Source of the DNA: Lysobacter enzymogenes
GTDB taxonomy: Bacteria > Pseudomonadota > Gammaproteobacteria > Xanthomonadales > Xanthomonadaceae
Direction of reading: 5' to 3'
Length of the DNA: 64,000 nt
NCBI RefSeq assembly: GCF_017355525.1
Contig: NZ_CP067395.1
Coordinates: 3,689,001-3,753,000, forward strand
Shown: positions 17,733 to 26,629 of the stretch, piece after piece
How positions within the stretch are numbered: the stretch's first letter is position 1
How the letters are laid out: every line of letters begins with the position of its first letter
Translations under genes and position numbers: made by a program
The notes under the pieces: model-generated
The model's input: the letters and a program-made list of their open reading frames with translations, nothing else
Told to the model about the DNA's origin: nothing
Databases searched by the model: none

Positions 17733-18839
17733 TTAAACCGCCGCCGCTTCGGCCGCCGGCGCCGGCGCGCGGCGCCGGATCAGGCGTTCGCGCCAGCGCA
17801 GGAACGGCCGCTCGACCGCGTAGTGCAGGATCGCGCCGGCCGCCAAGGCGGCGCCGGCATACGCGAACAACGCCAGCAGCGGCCGCGTCTCCAAGGCCTC
17901 GCCGTACGCGCCGGCCATCAGCGCGAACGCGCCTTTGTGGACCAGATAGAGACTGAAGGACGCCGCCGCCAGCCAGGCCGCGCCGGGCACGCGCAGGCGT
18001 CCGGTCCAGCGCTGCTCGGACGCGCCGGCGGCGACCAGCAACGCCATTCCCAGCGACACCACCGGAAAGCCGAACACCGACGCGACGAAACCCAGGCGCT
18101 GCTGCGACAACGCGATCGCCGCGCCGACCGCGAGCGCGCCGGCCAGCGCCAGCCAGCCCGAATGCCGCATCAGCGCCTGCCACGCGCGCGGCCGGTACGC
18201 GCGCAACGCCGCCAGCGCCACGCCGAACAGCAGACCGTCCAGGCGCATCCAGGTCGGGTAGTAGATGCGTTCGACCCAATGGTTGGCGTTGTCGTCGAGA
18301 TCGTTCCAGACCCAGGCGCGCAACGCGATTCCGGCCAGCACCAGCGCGACCGTCGCAGCCGCGCCTTTCCACAACGCCGGCCGCCGCGTCAGCGTAACCG
18401 CGAGCAGCGGGAACAGCAGATAGAAATGCTCTTCCACACACAGCGACCACGCATGCGAGAACGCCTTGTTGCGTTCGTAATCGATCAGCAGGTTCAGGGT
18501 GAAGGTGAAGAACTGCCAGCCCGACTCCAGCCCCGGGCGTTCGCGGAACGCCGGCCACAGCAGATACAGCGCGAGCACCGTCCAGAACGCCGGCAGCACG
18601 CGCAAGGCGCGGCGCAGGTAGAAATCCTTGAAATCGAGCGCGCGGCCCTGGCTCAGCGGCCGCAGCACCTGCCAGCCGATCAGATAGCCGCTGAGGGCGA
18701 AGAACAAGTCCACGCCCATCCAGCCGAACTGCGACATCGGCGACCACGACGAACCCAGGCCGGCGCCTTGGGCATGGAAGAACATCACCCAAACGATCGC
18801 GATCGCGCGCAGCAGATCGAGGCCGGGCAGTCGGCTCAT
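17733..18839 (-). CDS. Membrane acyltransferase, OafA/YrhL family
   Basis: 368 residues from the ATG at 18839 (MSRLPGLDLLRAIAIVWVMF). The family signature is complete: LDLLRAIAI, an active-site His in FFHAQGAG, GVDLFFALSGYLIG, DFKDFYLRRALRVLPAFW and HAWSLCVEEHFYLLFPL. Nine to ten membrane helices span the protein and the tail is basic, then Ala-rich. It probably O-acetylates or acylates a cell-surface sugar. It is separated from neighbours on both sides. The frame extends further upstream but without family similarity, so the inner start is used. Confidence 0.9.
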   Translation of the reverse strand: MSRLPGLDLLRAIAIVWVMFFHAQGAGLGSSWSPMSQFGWMGVDLFFALSGYLIGWQVLRPLSQGRALDFKDFYLRRALRVLPAFWTVLALYLLWPAFRERPGLESGWQFFTFTLNLLIDYERNKAFSHAWSLCVEEHFYLLFPLLAVTLTRRPALWKGAAATVALVLAGIALRAWVWNDLDDNANHWVERIYYPTWMRLDGLLFGVALAALRAYRPRAWQALMRHSGWLALAGALAVGAAIALSQQRLGFVASVFGFPVVSLGMALLVAAGASEQRWTGRLRVPGAAWLAAASFSLYLVHKGAFALMAGAYGEALETRPLLALFAYAGAALAAGAILHYAVERPFLRWRERLIRRRAPAPAAEAAAV

Positions 18840-19257
18840 CTTGATTCCAGGAGTTGGGGGAGCGTTGCGGAGGTCGGTGCCGCGTTCGCTTGACGACGTT
18901 GCATCGTGGAGAGCGGGCGCGAAGACAGTGTGCGCCCGCGCATCGCGCGCAACAAGACGATGTGCGCGCGCGGCGCGCCTGCGTTGCCACGTTTGCGCTG
19001 CGTTGCGCAGGCGCGCGCGCCGCGCTGCAATCTGCGTTTTCGGCAGTTGCAAGAATCTTTTATGGCGACGACGAACGTTGCCGCATTTCGGTTCCCGCGC
19101 ACGCTGCGGCGCGCGTGTCGCCGACTTGCGTTGCGCATGCATTCGCGACGCCGCGCGCGCACCTAGGGCCAGCCCGAGGATGCCGCGCCCGTCCGCGCGC
19201 ATTACCGTCGAATCCGGCGCCTGCGTACGGCAGGCGATTCGGTGGGCGGGTGCGGCC
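18840..19257. other. Gene-free spacer
   Basis: About 420 bases rich in GCGC steps, between the acyltransferase start and the collagen-like gene. The open frames through it are low-complexity Arg/Ala sequences with no ribosome-binding sites. Promoters for both divergent genes should lie here, perhaps in the AT-richer piece near 19035-19065. Confidence 0.5.
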
Positions 19258-20541
19258 ATGTCGGGCATCAACTTCGGCAATCCCTTGAGCGGTCTGCTGC
19301 CGGGCCTCGGCGGCTCCAAGCCGGGCCTGCCCGGCGGCCCGCAGCCGCCCGGGCTGAACCTGCCCGGCGGCATCGACGCCCCGCCCGGCCACGGCGGCCT
19401 GCCGCCCGGGCAGAACGGCCCCGACGGCCTGTCCAACCCCGGCGGCAACAACGGCCTGCCGGGCGGCGACCCGTATTCGCCCGGCGCCAGCGGGCCCGGC
19501 ACGCCGACCGCCACGCCCGATGCGGTCAGCCAACCCAACGCGCCACTGCTGAACCCCGACAACCCCGCCAGCCGTCTGCTGCAGGGCCAGTCGCCGAGCG
19601 CGAACAACAGCAGCTACAGCAATCCGTTCAACGCCAACTCGCCGACCCAGTACCCGCCGCCGACCTTGTCCGAACGCGCGCTGGTCAACGCGCCGCAGTT
19701 CGGCGCCGGCGATCGGGTCGCGGTGAACTACGGGGTGATGCCGGCCAGCGGCAACGCCCAAGGCGCCGTCGTGCAAGGCCAGGGCCTGCCGCAGACGGCG
19801 TCCGGCGCGTTGCCGCCGAGCGTGGGCAGCGGCGCGGGCGCAGGCGCGGCCGCCAATTCCGCCGCGGCCGCCTCGACCACCAGCAATGCCGCGGCGCCGG
19901 CGCTGACCCTGGTCAACACCGCCACGCCGAACGCGGTCGCGGCCGCGCCGATGGCCGCGGCGACCTCGCAGGAGGCGCTGCTCGCGCAACAGAACCTGCT
20001 CGCGCGCATGGCCGGGCAACACGCGCCGGCCGCCGGCAACACCGCCGCCAACGCCGCGCCGCCGCCGTCGGAAACCTCGGCCACGCTGCCGGCGGTGGGC
20101 AGCAACGCGGCCCACAACGATCCGCGCTCGCTGCCGCTGGGCGGCAACGAACGCGCCGCGCAGCAACGCGGCGACGCGCCCAACAACGCCCTGGTCTACA
20201 CCGGCGACGGCGCGCCGCGGCGCGCGCAACGGCGCGGCGCCGGCGTCGACAACGCCACCCTGACCCATTGGCTGTGGCGTTTCGGCCGCGGCGGCGCGCA
20301 CCGCCCCAGCCGCGAAGCCGAGCCCGAGCTGGAAGCGCTGCGCGCGCTGCAATGGCTGTTCTGGGTGCTGACCGTGGTCGCCTACGCGAGCCTGGCGATG
20401 GCGGTGGTGCTGATGCTGCCGGCCGGCAGCCTGATCAGCGAACGCGCCAGCCCGGCCGGCAGCGGTTTGGCGCTGTTCCTGGCGGTGGTGGTCGCGGCCG
20501 GCGCGTGGGTGCTCGGGCGCAGGATCAGGCGCTCGCGCTGA
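19258..20541 (+). CDS. Gly/Pro/Asn-rich (collagen-like) protein with C-terminal membrane hairpin
   Basis: 427 residues from the ATG at 19258. Residues 1-110 are collagen-like and disordered in appearance (LPGLGGSKPGLPGGPQPPGL, GGNNGLPGGDPYSPGASGPG). About 110-320 is Ala/Asn/Gln-rich with no signal peptide. A basic stretch (RRAQRRGAG) leads to two C-terminal helices (LQWLFWVLTVVAYASLAMAV and GLALFLAVVVAAGAWVLG). No family was recognised. It lies at the edge of the type III island, convergent with its last gene. The low-complexity export-friendly N-terminus plus TM hairpin is reminiscent of harpins and translocators, but that is inference only. Confidence 0.6.
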   Translation: MSGINFGNPLSGLLPGLGGSKPGLPGGPQPPGLNLPGGIDAPPGHGGLPPGQNGPDGLSNPGGNNGLPGGDPYSPGASGPGTPTATPDAVSQPNAPLLNPDNPASRLLQGQSPSANNSSYSNPFNANSPTQYPPPTLSERALVNAPQFGAGDRVAVNYGVMPASGNAQGAVVQGQGLPQTASGALPPSVGSGAGAGAAANSAAAASTTSNAAAPALTLVNTATPNAVAAAPMAAATSQEALLAQQNLLARMAGQHAPAAGNTAANAAPPPSETSATLPAVGSNAAHNDPRSLPLGGNERAAQQRGDAPNNALVYTGDGAPRRAQRRGAGVDNATLTHWLWRFGRGGAHRPSREAEPELEALRALQWLFWVLTVVAYASLAMAVVLMLPAGSLISERASPAGSGLALFLAVVVAAGAWVLGRRIRRSR

Positions 20542-20700
20542 GGGATCCGGCGCGTCGGCGCGCAAGGTCTCGGGCCGGAAGGTCCTTCCACGAGCGCGAC
20601 CGCCGCGAACCGGGCCAGTGCGTGCGTTCGTGCGAGCGGCTTCGAGCCCGATGCGTTCGCTTCGGCTCGCCGCGCCGCCTCAGCGCGTCGCCGCGCTGCC

Positions 20701-21525
20701 TCAGCGCGCCAGCCCCGCCGCGCCGAAGCGATAGTCCTGCAGATCCAGCCCCAAGGTCCGGCGGATGTCCTCGCGCGCGGCGCGCGCGAACGCCGCCTGG
20801 GTCTGCGGATCCGGCGCGCGCGCGAACTGCTCCAGCTTCTCGTCCAGGTTCAACGAGCGGAACAGGAAATCGTCGGCCACCCATTGCCGCTGCGCCGGCG
20901 CCAGCCGCGCCAGCACGCCGTTGTCGGCGAACGAACCGCGCATCTGCTCGCGCAGCGCGCGCAGCGACTGCGCCGACGGCAGCGGCGCCTGGTGCACCAG
21001 CGCCCAGTTCACCGCGACGTGATAGGCGGCGACATCGGCGAGGTTGTCGTTGGACAGGCCGCGCGCCGGCAATGCGGCGGCGAAGCGGCGACGGTAATCG
21101 GCGCCGCCGGAGCGGCGGGCGAAATCCTCGGCGACGCCGCGGCTCTGCTTGCCCATCGCCGCGATCAGCGCCGCGCGCACGCGCTCGGTGGTGGCCGGGT
21201 CGCGCCGGAACGACAGGTCCGCCTGCGCGGCTTTCGCGCTCGCCTTTGCCGCCGGCTTGGCCGCGGCCGCCGCGCTGTTGCGCTGGCTCAGCGAGCGATT
21301 GATCGCCGCGTTGACCGCGGCGGTGCCGGCGGTGTTCTGCATCGCGTTCATGGACGAATTGAACGAGTCCATGTACGGCTGATAATCCTGCGCCATCGCC
21401 GGCGACGCGGCGACGCACAGCGCGACGACCGCCAGACGCGAACGCGCGCAACGCAGAAACGCGAAAGGAGCGAAGCCTCGCGGCTTCGCTCCCTCCGACT
21501 CGCGCCTTGGGCGCGAGCGCGCCAT
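20701..21525 (-). CDS. Secreted protein (DUF6683-like) at the end of the T3SS operon
   Basis: 274 residues. The ATG at 21525 overlaps the preceding stop by one base (TGATG), so it is translationally coupled to the needle-like gene. A basic N-terminus precedes a signal peptide (SRLAVVALCVAASPAMAQDY). The mature part is helical: YMDSFNSSMNAMQNTAGTAA, LADVAAYHVAVNWALVHQAP and LAPAQRQWVADDFLFRSLNL. It resembles DUF6683 proteins as I recall them, and their function is unknown. Sec export is implied, so it probably acts in the periplasm or outer membrane, unlike T3 substrates. Confidence 0.65.
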   Translation of the reverse strand: MARSRPRRESEGAKPRGFAPFAFLRCARSRLAVVALCVAASPAMAQDYQPYMDSFNSSMNAMQNTAGTAAVNAAINRSLSQRNSAAAAAKPAAKASAKAAQADLSFRRDPATTERVRAALIAAMGKQSRGVAEDFARRSGGADYRRRFAAALPARGLSNDNLADVAAYHVAVNWALVHQAPLPSAQSLRALREQMRGSFADNGVLARLAPAQRQWVADDFLFRSLNLDEKLEQFARAPDPQTQAAFARAAREDIRRTLGLDLQDYRFGAAGLAR

Positions 21526-21836
21526 CAACCCTTGCGGGCGGTGTTGGCGTTGGTGTCGCCGATGGTCTTCACCACGTTGGTGAAGGTGTTCATCATCAGC
21601 TGGAATTCCGAGACCAGGGCCTGGGTCTTGAGCATGTCGCTGGGCTTGGCGTCGGCCGGCAGGCCTTCGATCGCCTTGGTCATCTGGTCGGCCTTCTTGT
21701 CGGCGAGCTTGCCGCACAGGGTAGCCAGCGCCATCAGCCAGCCGTTCTTGCCGCCGGCCTTGGCTTCTTCGGTCTTGTTCTGCACTTCCTGATTGGCCAG
21801 GGAGTTGACGAACAGGGCGTTCACGTCGTTGCTCAT
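21525..21836 (-). CDS. sctF: Candidate T3SS needle subunit (SctF-like)
   Basis: 103 residues with a strong GGAGAA site before the ATG at 21836. An N-terminal helix (LMALATLCGKLADKKADQMT) and a turn (GLPADAKPSDM) lead to a long C-terminal helix, EFQLMMNTFTNVVKTIGDTN. The arrangement 'KPSD turn, then SE(F/Y)xLxxNxxTxxVKxxxD' matches needle proteins such as PrgI (KPSDP...SEYNLYRNAQSNTVKVFKDID). It is about 20 residues longer than usual and lacks Pro after the turn Asp. A 161-base leader could hold its own promoter, fitting a highly expressed structural subunit. EspA-type filament protein is the alternative. Confidence 0.6.
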   Translation of the reverse strand: MSNDVNALFVNSLANQEVQNKTEEAKAGGKNGWLMALATLCGKLADKKADQMTKAIEGLPADAKPSDMLKTQALVSEFQLMMNTFTNVVKTIGDTNANTARKG

Positions 21837-21997
21837 GATCTTCTCCAATGCGATGCGTTGTGCGAGATAGAGCGGTTCAGCCTTGGTCGTCGAGACCCGC
21901 CCCTGGTGTGATGCCATCTTCCGCATGGCCCCGGGTCGCAACAAGCTATGGCGTACCCTAGGTGCCGCGGCGCGAAAACCCGCGCCTGGCCTGCCTC

Positions 21998-22474
21998 TCA
22001 GCCCGCATTGCCCCAGGGATTGCGCGGCGCCGGCTTGCGCGACGCCGGCTGCGCCGGCGAATTTGCGACGGCGGTCGCGGCCTGGGCCGACTTGCGCGCG
22101 GCGTTGCGCTCGTTCAGCCATTGCGCCGCGGCTTCTTCGCCCTGCTCGCGGCGCAGGCGCGCGTACTCGTACGCGTCCTTGACCGATTCGCGGCGCAGCG
22201 GCTCCAGGGTCTCGTCGAAATTGCGCATTTGCGACTCGCGCTCGCTGGCGTCGGCGTCCGGCAGCATCGCCTCGACCGCGGCCGCCCAGTCGCGGCGCAT
22301 CGCATCCGGGTCCAGTTCGGCCGGCGCGCTGAGGTCCTGCTGCGCCAGCGCCTCCTCGAAGTGCTGCATCAACAGGCGGCGGTCTTCGCCGTTGAGCTGG
22401 GACTGCTCCTGCAGCATGGTCTCGAACGAAGCGCGCAGCTGGCGGCGCTGGTCGTCGGCGGTCTGGTCGGTCAT
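21998..22474 (-). CDS. T3SS-operon hypothetical protein, 158 residues
   Basis: An all-helical, highly charged protein: RRQLRASFETMLQEQSQLNG, then LMQHFEEALAQQDL, then LRRESVKDAYEYARLRREQG, with a Pro/Ala-rich tail ending RKPAPRNPWGNAG. There is no signal peptide or membrane helix. It lies between sctP and the needle-like gene in the same direction, 49 bases after sctP. Small helical cytosolic proteins at this place in T3SS operons are often needle chaperones or export co-factors, so that is the leading guess. No family was recognised. Confidence 0.62.
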   Translation of the reverse strand: MTDQTADDQRRQLRASFETMLQEQSQLNGEDRRLLMQHFEEALAQQDLSAPAELDPDAMRRDWAAAVEAMLPDADASERESQMRNFDETLEPLRRESVKDAYEYARLRREQGEEAAAQWLNERNAARKSAQAATAVANSPAQPASRKPAPRNPWGNAG

Positions 22475-22523
22475 CGGTGGCGTTCCGTCGGTTGGGTGTA
22501 AGAGGCCGCGCGCGCCGGCGCGG

Positions 22524-23315
22524 TCAGTCGTGGTAATGCGGATCGATGCTGAGCTGGCCGAGGTTGCGCGCGGCGAAGCGGCGCATCAGCTCCGGGCCGG
22601 CGTCGCGGATCGCGTCGTAGCTCGAACGCGAGCGCGAGTCGGCGCGCAGCGTCCAGCCTTCGGCGGTCTTGCTCAACAGCAGGTCGGTGCCGGGCAGGGT
22701 CTGGTCGGACAGGCGCAGCAGCACCTGCCCGTCCTCGCCGTCGGCGCCGCCGCCGCTGACCGCGAGCTGGCGCACGTGGCGCTCGATCAGGTCGGCGAAC
22801 GCGGCGGCGTTGGAGGTCGGCGCCGGCGCCTGCATCGGCGCGGCCTGCTCGGCGCGCATCGCCTGCTGCGCCAGCCACAGGCCGGATTGCTCCGACGACT
22901 GCTGGCCGGCGTCGCCGCGGTCGAAGCCGACCGAATAGCGCTGCTCGTCGCGCGATTTCTGCTCGACGGTCTGCTGGCGCGCCTGGCCTTGCGCGGCGTG
23001 GCTCTGCGCGGTCTGGTCCTGGGCGTACTGGTTGCGGCCGCGCTCCAGCGCGTTCTGCTGGCGGCCGCGCAGGGCCTGCGAAGCGGCGTCGCCGGCGGCG
23101 GCCTGCTGGCCGTCCTCGGGCGGCGCGCCGGGCGTGGTCTGCTCGCCCTTCTGGCCCAGCGCCTGGCGCTGCTGCATCAGGTTGCGGAACTGGTCGACCG
23201 ATTCGGCCGGCGCCGGTTCGTGCGCGGCGAGGCGGCGCTCGGCCACCTGCGCTTCCTGCGCGGCCTGTTGCGCGCGCTTGGCGTCTTCGTTGGCGGAGTT
23301 GCGGATCGTACTCAT
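22524..23315 (-). CDS. sctP: T3SS needle-length regulator / substrate switch protein SctP (HpaP/HrpP-like)
   Basis: 263 residues from the ATG at 23315. The N-terminal 170 residues are Gln/Ala-rich and probably unfolded, as expected for a molecular ruler (MQQRQALGQKGEQTTPGAPP). The C-terminal domain from about 178 (FADLIERHVRQLAV) has the T3S4-type pattern GQVLLRLSDQTLPGTDLLLS, then WTLRADSRSRSSYDAI. It acts in the cytosol on SctU to switch from rod/needle to later substrates. Position right after sctO is the conserved order. Sequence divergence in the N-terminus is normal for the family. Confidence 0.75.
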   Translation of the reverse strand: MSTIRNSANEDAKRAQQAAQEAQVAERRLAAHEPAPAESVDQFRNLMQQRQALGQKGEQTTPGAPPEDGQQAAAGDAASQALRGRQQNALERGRNQYAQDQTAQSHAAQGQARQQTVEQKSRDEQRYSVGFDRGDAGQQSSEQSGLWLAQQAMRAEQAAPMQAPAPTSNAAAFADLIERHVRQLAVSGGGADGEDGQVLLRLSDQTLPGTDLLLSKTAEGWTLRADSRSRSSYDAIRDAGPELMRRFAARNLGQLSIDPHYHD

Positions 23316-23322
23316 GGCGACC

Positions 23323-23826
23323 TCAGAAGGGACTGCTGTCGTGAGCGGAGCGCTGGCGCGCGGCCAGCAACAGATCGGCGGAGAGCGCTTCCTCGCGCCG
23401 CTGGGCGATCGCGTTTTGTTCCTTGCGCCAGACGTCGCGGCGCTTCTCCAGCGCCTCCAGCCGCGCCTTGGCGCGGAAGAAGGCCTTGCGCGCCTCGTCC
23501 AGCGCGGCTTCGGCCTCGCGCAGCTTGCCTTGCGCGTCGGCCAGGCGCTGGCGCGCGGCGGCGGCGAGTTCGGCCAGGTGATCGATGTGCGCCTCGCGCT
23601 GCGACATCGCCATCGGCCACGGCACGCCCGGCGGCGGCGGGTCGAGCAGGCGCAGGCGCTGGCCGGCGCGTTCCTGCAGCAGCGACTGGATCTCGCCCTC
23701 GATCGCCACGCAGGCCTCGCGCCGCGCCTGCACCTGGGCCTGCCGCTCAACGACCAGCGCGCGCGCCTTCTCCAGGCGGTGCTCGCGCAGTTGCAGCAGG
23801 GTCGCCAGGGGAAAGCGCTGCTTCAT
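23323..23826 (-). CDS. sctO: T3SS stalk protein SctO (HrpB7/YscO/FliJ-like)
   Basis: 167 residues, a continuous coiled coil apart from a Pro loop (LLDPPPPGVPWPMAM) near residue 65. It begins MKQRFPLATLLQLREHRLEK, the FliJ/YscO signature, and includes LREAEAALDEARKAFFRAKA. The stalk enters the SctN hexamer and contacts the SctV ring to couple ATP hydrolysis to export. The start overlaps the sctN stop (ATGA), giving coupled translation. Confidence 0.85.
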   Translation of the reverse strand: MKQRFPLATLLQLREHRLEKARALVVERQAQVQARREACVAIEGEIQSLLQERAGQRLRLLDPPPPGVPWPMAMSQREAHIDHLAELAAAARQRLADAQGKLREAEAALDEARKAFFRAKARLEALEKRRDVWRKEQNAIAQRREEALSADLLLAARQRSAHDSSPF

Positions 23827-25175
23827 CCGAACAACCTGCGCAGCGCGTCGACGGATTGCCTGTAGTCGGCCAGATCGTTGGCCGACTGCTTGAGCAGCTT
23901 GCGGATCGGCTCGATCTTCTCGATCGCGATGTCGGCGTCGGCGTCGCTGCCGCGCTTGTACTCGCCCAGTTGCAGCAGCAGCTCGATGTCCTGGTGCTTG
24001 GCTAGGTACTTGCGCAGCTGCCCGGCGGCGCGCTGGTGCGCGTCGTCGGCGACGCGCGGCATCGTCCGGCTCAGGCTCACCAGCACGTCGATGGCCGGGT
24101 AGTGGTAGGCGGCGGCGAGCTTGCGCGACAGCACGATGTGCCCGTCGAGGATCGAACGCACTTCCTCGGCGACCGGGTCGTCGCCGTCCTCGCCTTCCAT
24201 CAGCACGGTGTAGAACGCGGTGATCGAGCCCTTGTCGTTGTTGCCGGCGCGCTCGAACAAGCGCGGCATCTGGCTGAACACCGACGGCGGGAAGCCGCGC
24301 CGCGCCGGCGGTTCGCCGATCGCCAGGCCGACGTCGCGCAGCGCGCGGGCGAAGCGGGTCACCGAGTCGACCAGCAGCATCACCCGCTGGCCGCGGTCGC
24401 GGAAGTACTCGGCGATGGCGGTGGCGACCCAGGCCGCGCGGCTGCGCTCCAGCGCCGGCCGGTCGGAGGTGGCGACGACGATGATGGATTTCTTCAACCC
24501 GGCTTCGCCGAGGTTGTCGTGGATGAATTCGTTGACCTCGCGGCCGCGCTCGCCGACCAGGGCGATCACGTTGACGTCGGCGTCGCCGCCGCGCGCGAGC
24601 ATGCCGAGCAAGGTGCTCTTGCCGCCGCCGGCGACGGCGAAGATGCCCAGGCGCTGGCCGACGCCGGCGGTGATGACCGAGTCGATCGCGCGCACGCCGG
24701 TGGCGAAGGGCTGTTCGATCAGCTGCCGCGCCAGCGGATTCGGCGAGGCGGCGTAGATCGGCATCTGCACGGTCGGGCCGAGGCTGCCGCGGCCGTCGAT
24801 CGCGTCGCCGTTGGCGTCGAGGATGCGCCCGAGCAGGCCGTCGCCGCAGCGCACCGAGGCCTGGCGGCCGGTGGCGACGACTTCGGTGTCGTGGGCGACG
24901 CCGTCGAGCGCGCCCAGCGGCGTCAGCAGGGTGTACTGGCGCGACACCCCGACCACTTCGGCGGCGAGGCGGAAATTGCGGTCGCGCGGGCTGCGCAGTT
25001 CGCACAGCTCGCCGATCATCGCCTTCAGGCCGGTCGCGCGGATCATGGTGCCGTAGGCTTCGGCGACCTTGCCCACGCGGACCACGCTGGGCACCCGCGC
25101 GAGCGCGGCGATCAGCGGGTCGATCTGCACCGGCGCGGGCGCCGGCTGCAGGACGGTGCGCGGCAGGCTGCTCAT
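23823..25175 (-). CDS. sctN: T3SS ATPase SctN (HrcN)
   Basis: 450 residues, full length for the F1-beta-like export ATPase. It has an N-terminal beta-barrel domain (residues about 30-105) and Walker A AGGGKST near 178 (usually GxGxGKS/T; here FAVAGGGKSTLLG). The catalytic Glu is in ALVGERGREVNEF, Walker B in VMLLVDSVTRFARALRDVGL and the family signature in YHYPAIDVLVSLSRTM. The C-terminal helical domain (AAGQLRKYLAKHQDIELL) contacts substrate and chaperone. It forms a hexamer beneath the export gate and unfolds or releases substrates. Neighbours sctL and sctO encode its regulator and stalk. Confidence 0.97.
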   Translation of the reverse strand: MSSLPRTVLQPAPAPVQIDPLIAALARVPSVVRVGKVAEAYGTMIRATGLKAMIGELCELRSPRDRNFRLAAEVVGVSRQYTLLTPLGALDGVAHDTEVVATGRQASVRCGDGLLGRILDANGDAIDGRGSLGPTVQMPIYAASPNPLARQLIEQPFATGVRAIDSVITAGVGQRLGIFAVAGGGKSTLLGMLARGGDADVNVIALVGERGREVNEFIHDNLGEAGLKKSIIVVATSDRPALERSRAAWVATAIAEYFRDRGQRVMLLVDSVTRFARALRDVGLAIGEPPARRGFPPSVFSQMPRLFERAGNNDKGSITAFYTVLMEGEDGDDPVAEEVRSILDGHIVLSRKLAAAYHYPAIDVLVSLSRTMPRVADDAHQRAAGQLRKYLAKHQDIELLLQLGEYKRGSDADADIAIEKIEPIRKLLKQSANDLADYRQSVDALRRLFG

Positions 25176-25221
25176 CGCGCCGCTTCCCGCGAAGGATTCC
25201 GCAACGCGGGCGCGCGCGGAA

Positions 25222-25947
25222 TCATCCGCCGTGCTCCGCGCCGTACTCGGCGCCGGACAGGGCGATGCGGATCGCTTCGATCTGCTGGGCGACGCCGGCG
25301 CGCACTTCGCCGACTTCCGACACCACCACGCAGCTGAGCTTGTCCAGGCTTTCGTCGTCGACCAGTTCGATCACCCCGACCACCGGATGCGCCTGGCGCA
25401 CCAGGCCCAGGCCCTTGGCGACTTCCTCGCGCACGCTGGGGTGCACGCGGATCAGCAGGAACTGTTCGGCCTGCGCCGCTTCCACCGCCTGCATGACCAG
25501 CGGCGGCACCACCGCGCGCGCGTCGAACTCCGGCGAGATCCGCGCCACGATCGCGCAGGCCAGCTCGGTCACGCGGCTGCCGGCGTCGGCCAGCACCCGC
25601 GCGCGGCGCTCGTTGAGGTCGGCCAGCTGCTGCGCCATCTGCAACTGCGCGCGCGCCAGGCCTTCGGCGAACCCGGCGGCGTAGCCGGCCTCGCGCGCCT
25701 GCTTGATTTCGTCGCCGGCCAGTTCGTACAGCTCGTTGACCCGGGCCAGCATCTGGTCGATCTCGGCGATCTGGTTCCACTGTTTGCCCGGCACCACCAC
25801 CCCGGCCAGCGCGCGGTCGAACTGGCGGCGCTCGAACACCGCCACCGCGCCGCCGGCGCGGCCGTGGTCGCGCCGCGCCGTCAGCTCGGCGACGTTGCTC
25901 GCGCCGGCGGCGGACGGGACTTCCTGGCGGAGCGGATCGGCGGGCAT
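25222..25947 (-). CDS. sctL: T3SS ATPase regulator/stator SctL (HrpB5/YscL/FliH-like)
   Basis: 241 residues. A central coiled coil with the GxxxG-like region EIKQAREAGYAAGFAEGLAR is typical for the family. The C-terminal stator domain runs from about residue 125 (AGSRVTELACAIVARISPEF) and contains FLLIRVHPSVREEVAKGLGL. It dimerises, binds the SctN N-terminus and links it to SctQ pods. It sits 37 bases after sctK and 46 bases before sctN, in the conserved K-L-N-O order. Confidence 0.88.
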   Translation of the reverse strand: MPADPLRQEVPSAAGASNVAELTARRDHGRAGGAVAVFERRQFDRALAGVVVPGKQWNQIAEIDQMLARVNELYELAGDEIKQAREAGYAAGFAEGLARAQLQMAQQLADLNERRARVLADAGSRVTELACAIVARISPEFDARAVVPPLVMQAVEAAQAEQFLLIRVHPSVREEVAKGLGLVRQAHPVVGVIELVDDESLDKLSCVVVSEVGEVRAGVAQQIEAIRIALSGAEYGAEHGG

Positions 25948-25984
25948 GGCGGTTCCGTGGACTGCGGCGAAAGGAAAGGCGCGC

Positions 25985-26629
25985 TCAGGCCGTCAGCGGG
26001 CGCGCGCCGTGATGCGTATGCAGGCGCTCGACCACTTCGGGCGGCAGATGCGCGACCAGCGTCGGCGCGCTGTCGTGGACCTCGCGCGGCAGCAGCAGCC
26101 GGACCCAGTCGGCCAGGCCGGGGTCGCGGCGCTCGGCCCACAGCCGCAGTTCGGCGCGGCCGCGCAGGTCGAGCAGGAAGTACAGCGGCGCGTCGTCGTC
26201 CATGCGCAGGGCGCGGTCGAGGTTGTCGCCGAGCTGCAGGGCCAGTTGGTTCTGCACCTTGCCGTCCCAGACCTGGCTGTCGAGCGCCAGCAGATAGGAG
26301 TTGTCGAGCGCCTGCTTGAGCCGGCGCACCGGCTCGCGCCGCACTTCGGCGCGGATCGCCGGCGCATACGCCAGCGCGCCCAGGTCGCGCACCAGCCGCT
26401 CGACCCGCGCGCGCGGCCAGCGCAGCGCGGCCGCGGCGAAGCCCGCGCCCGGCTGCGGCGCCAGCAACGCCGGCGCGGCTTCGGCGGCGAGCCAGCCGCC
26501 GAGCAGGCGGCGGCCGAGCGCGCTGTCGCGCGCGGCCGCCAGCAGTTCCGGCGCGATGCGCTCGTCGCCGCGGCCGTGCCAGCTGGCATCGGTCTCGGTC
26601 AACACCGCGCGCAGCGCCGCGACGCTCAT
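25985..26629 (-). CDS. sctK: T3SS sorting-platform adaptor SctK (HrpB4-like)
   Basis: 214 residues. The start at 26629 overlaps the sctJ stop (ATGA). The call rests mainly on position between sctJ and sctL, size, and an all-helical sequence with WPRARVERLVRDLGALAYAP and VRLLLPREVHDSAPTLVAHL. SctK is the least conserved core subunit; it joins the SctD cytoplasmic domain to the SctQ/SctL pods. No other gene in the cluster could fill the role. Confidence 0.68.
   Translation of the reverse strand: MSVAALRAVLTETDASWHGRGDERIAPELLAAARDSALGRRLLGGWLAAEAAPALLAPQPGAGFAAAALRWPRARVERLVRDLGALAYAPAIRAEVRREPVRRLKQALDNSYLLALDSQVWDGKVQNQLALQLGDNLDRALRMDDDAPLYFLLDLRGRAELRLWAERRDPGLADWVRLLLPREVHDSAPTLVAHLPPEVVERLHTHHGARPLTA

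Noticed and set aside
19062..19166. Short ATG frame (MATTNVAAFRFPRTLRRACR...) before the collagen-like gene
   Set aside because: There is no ribosome-binding site, it is very short and Arg-rich, and it lies in a low-complexity GCGC spacer.
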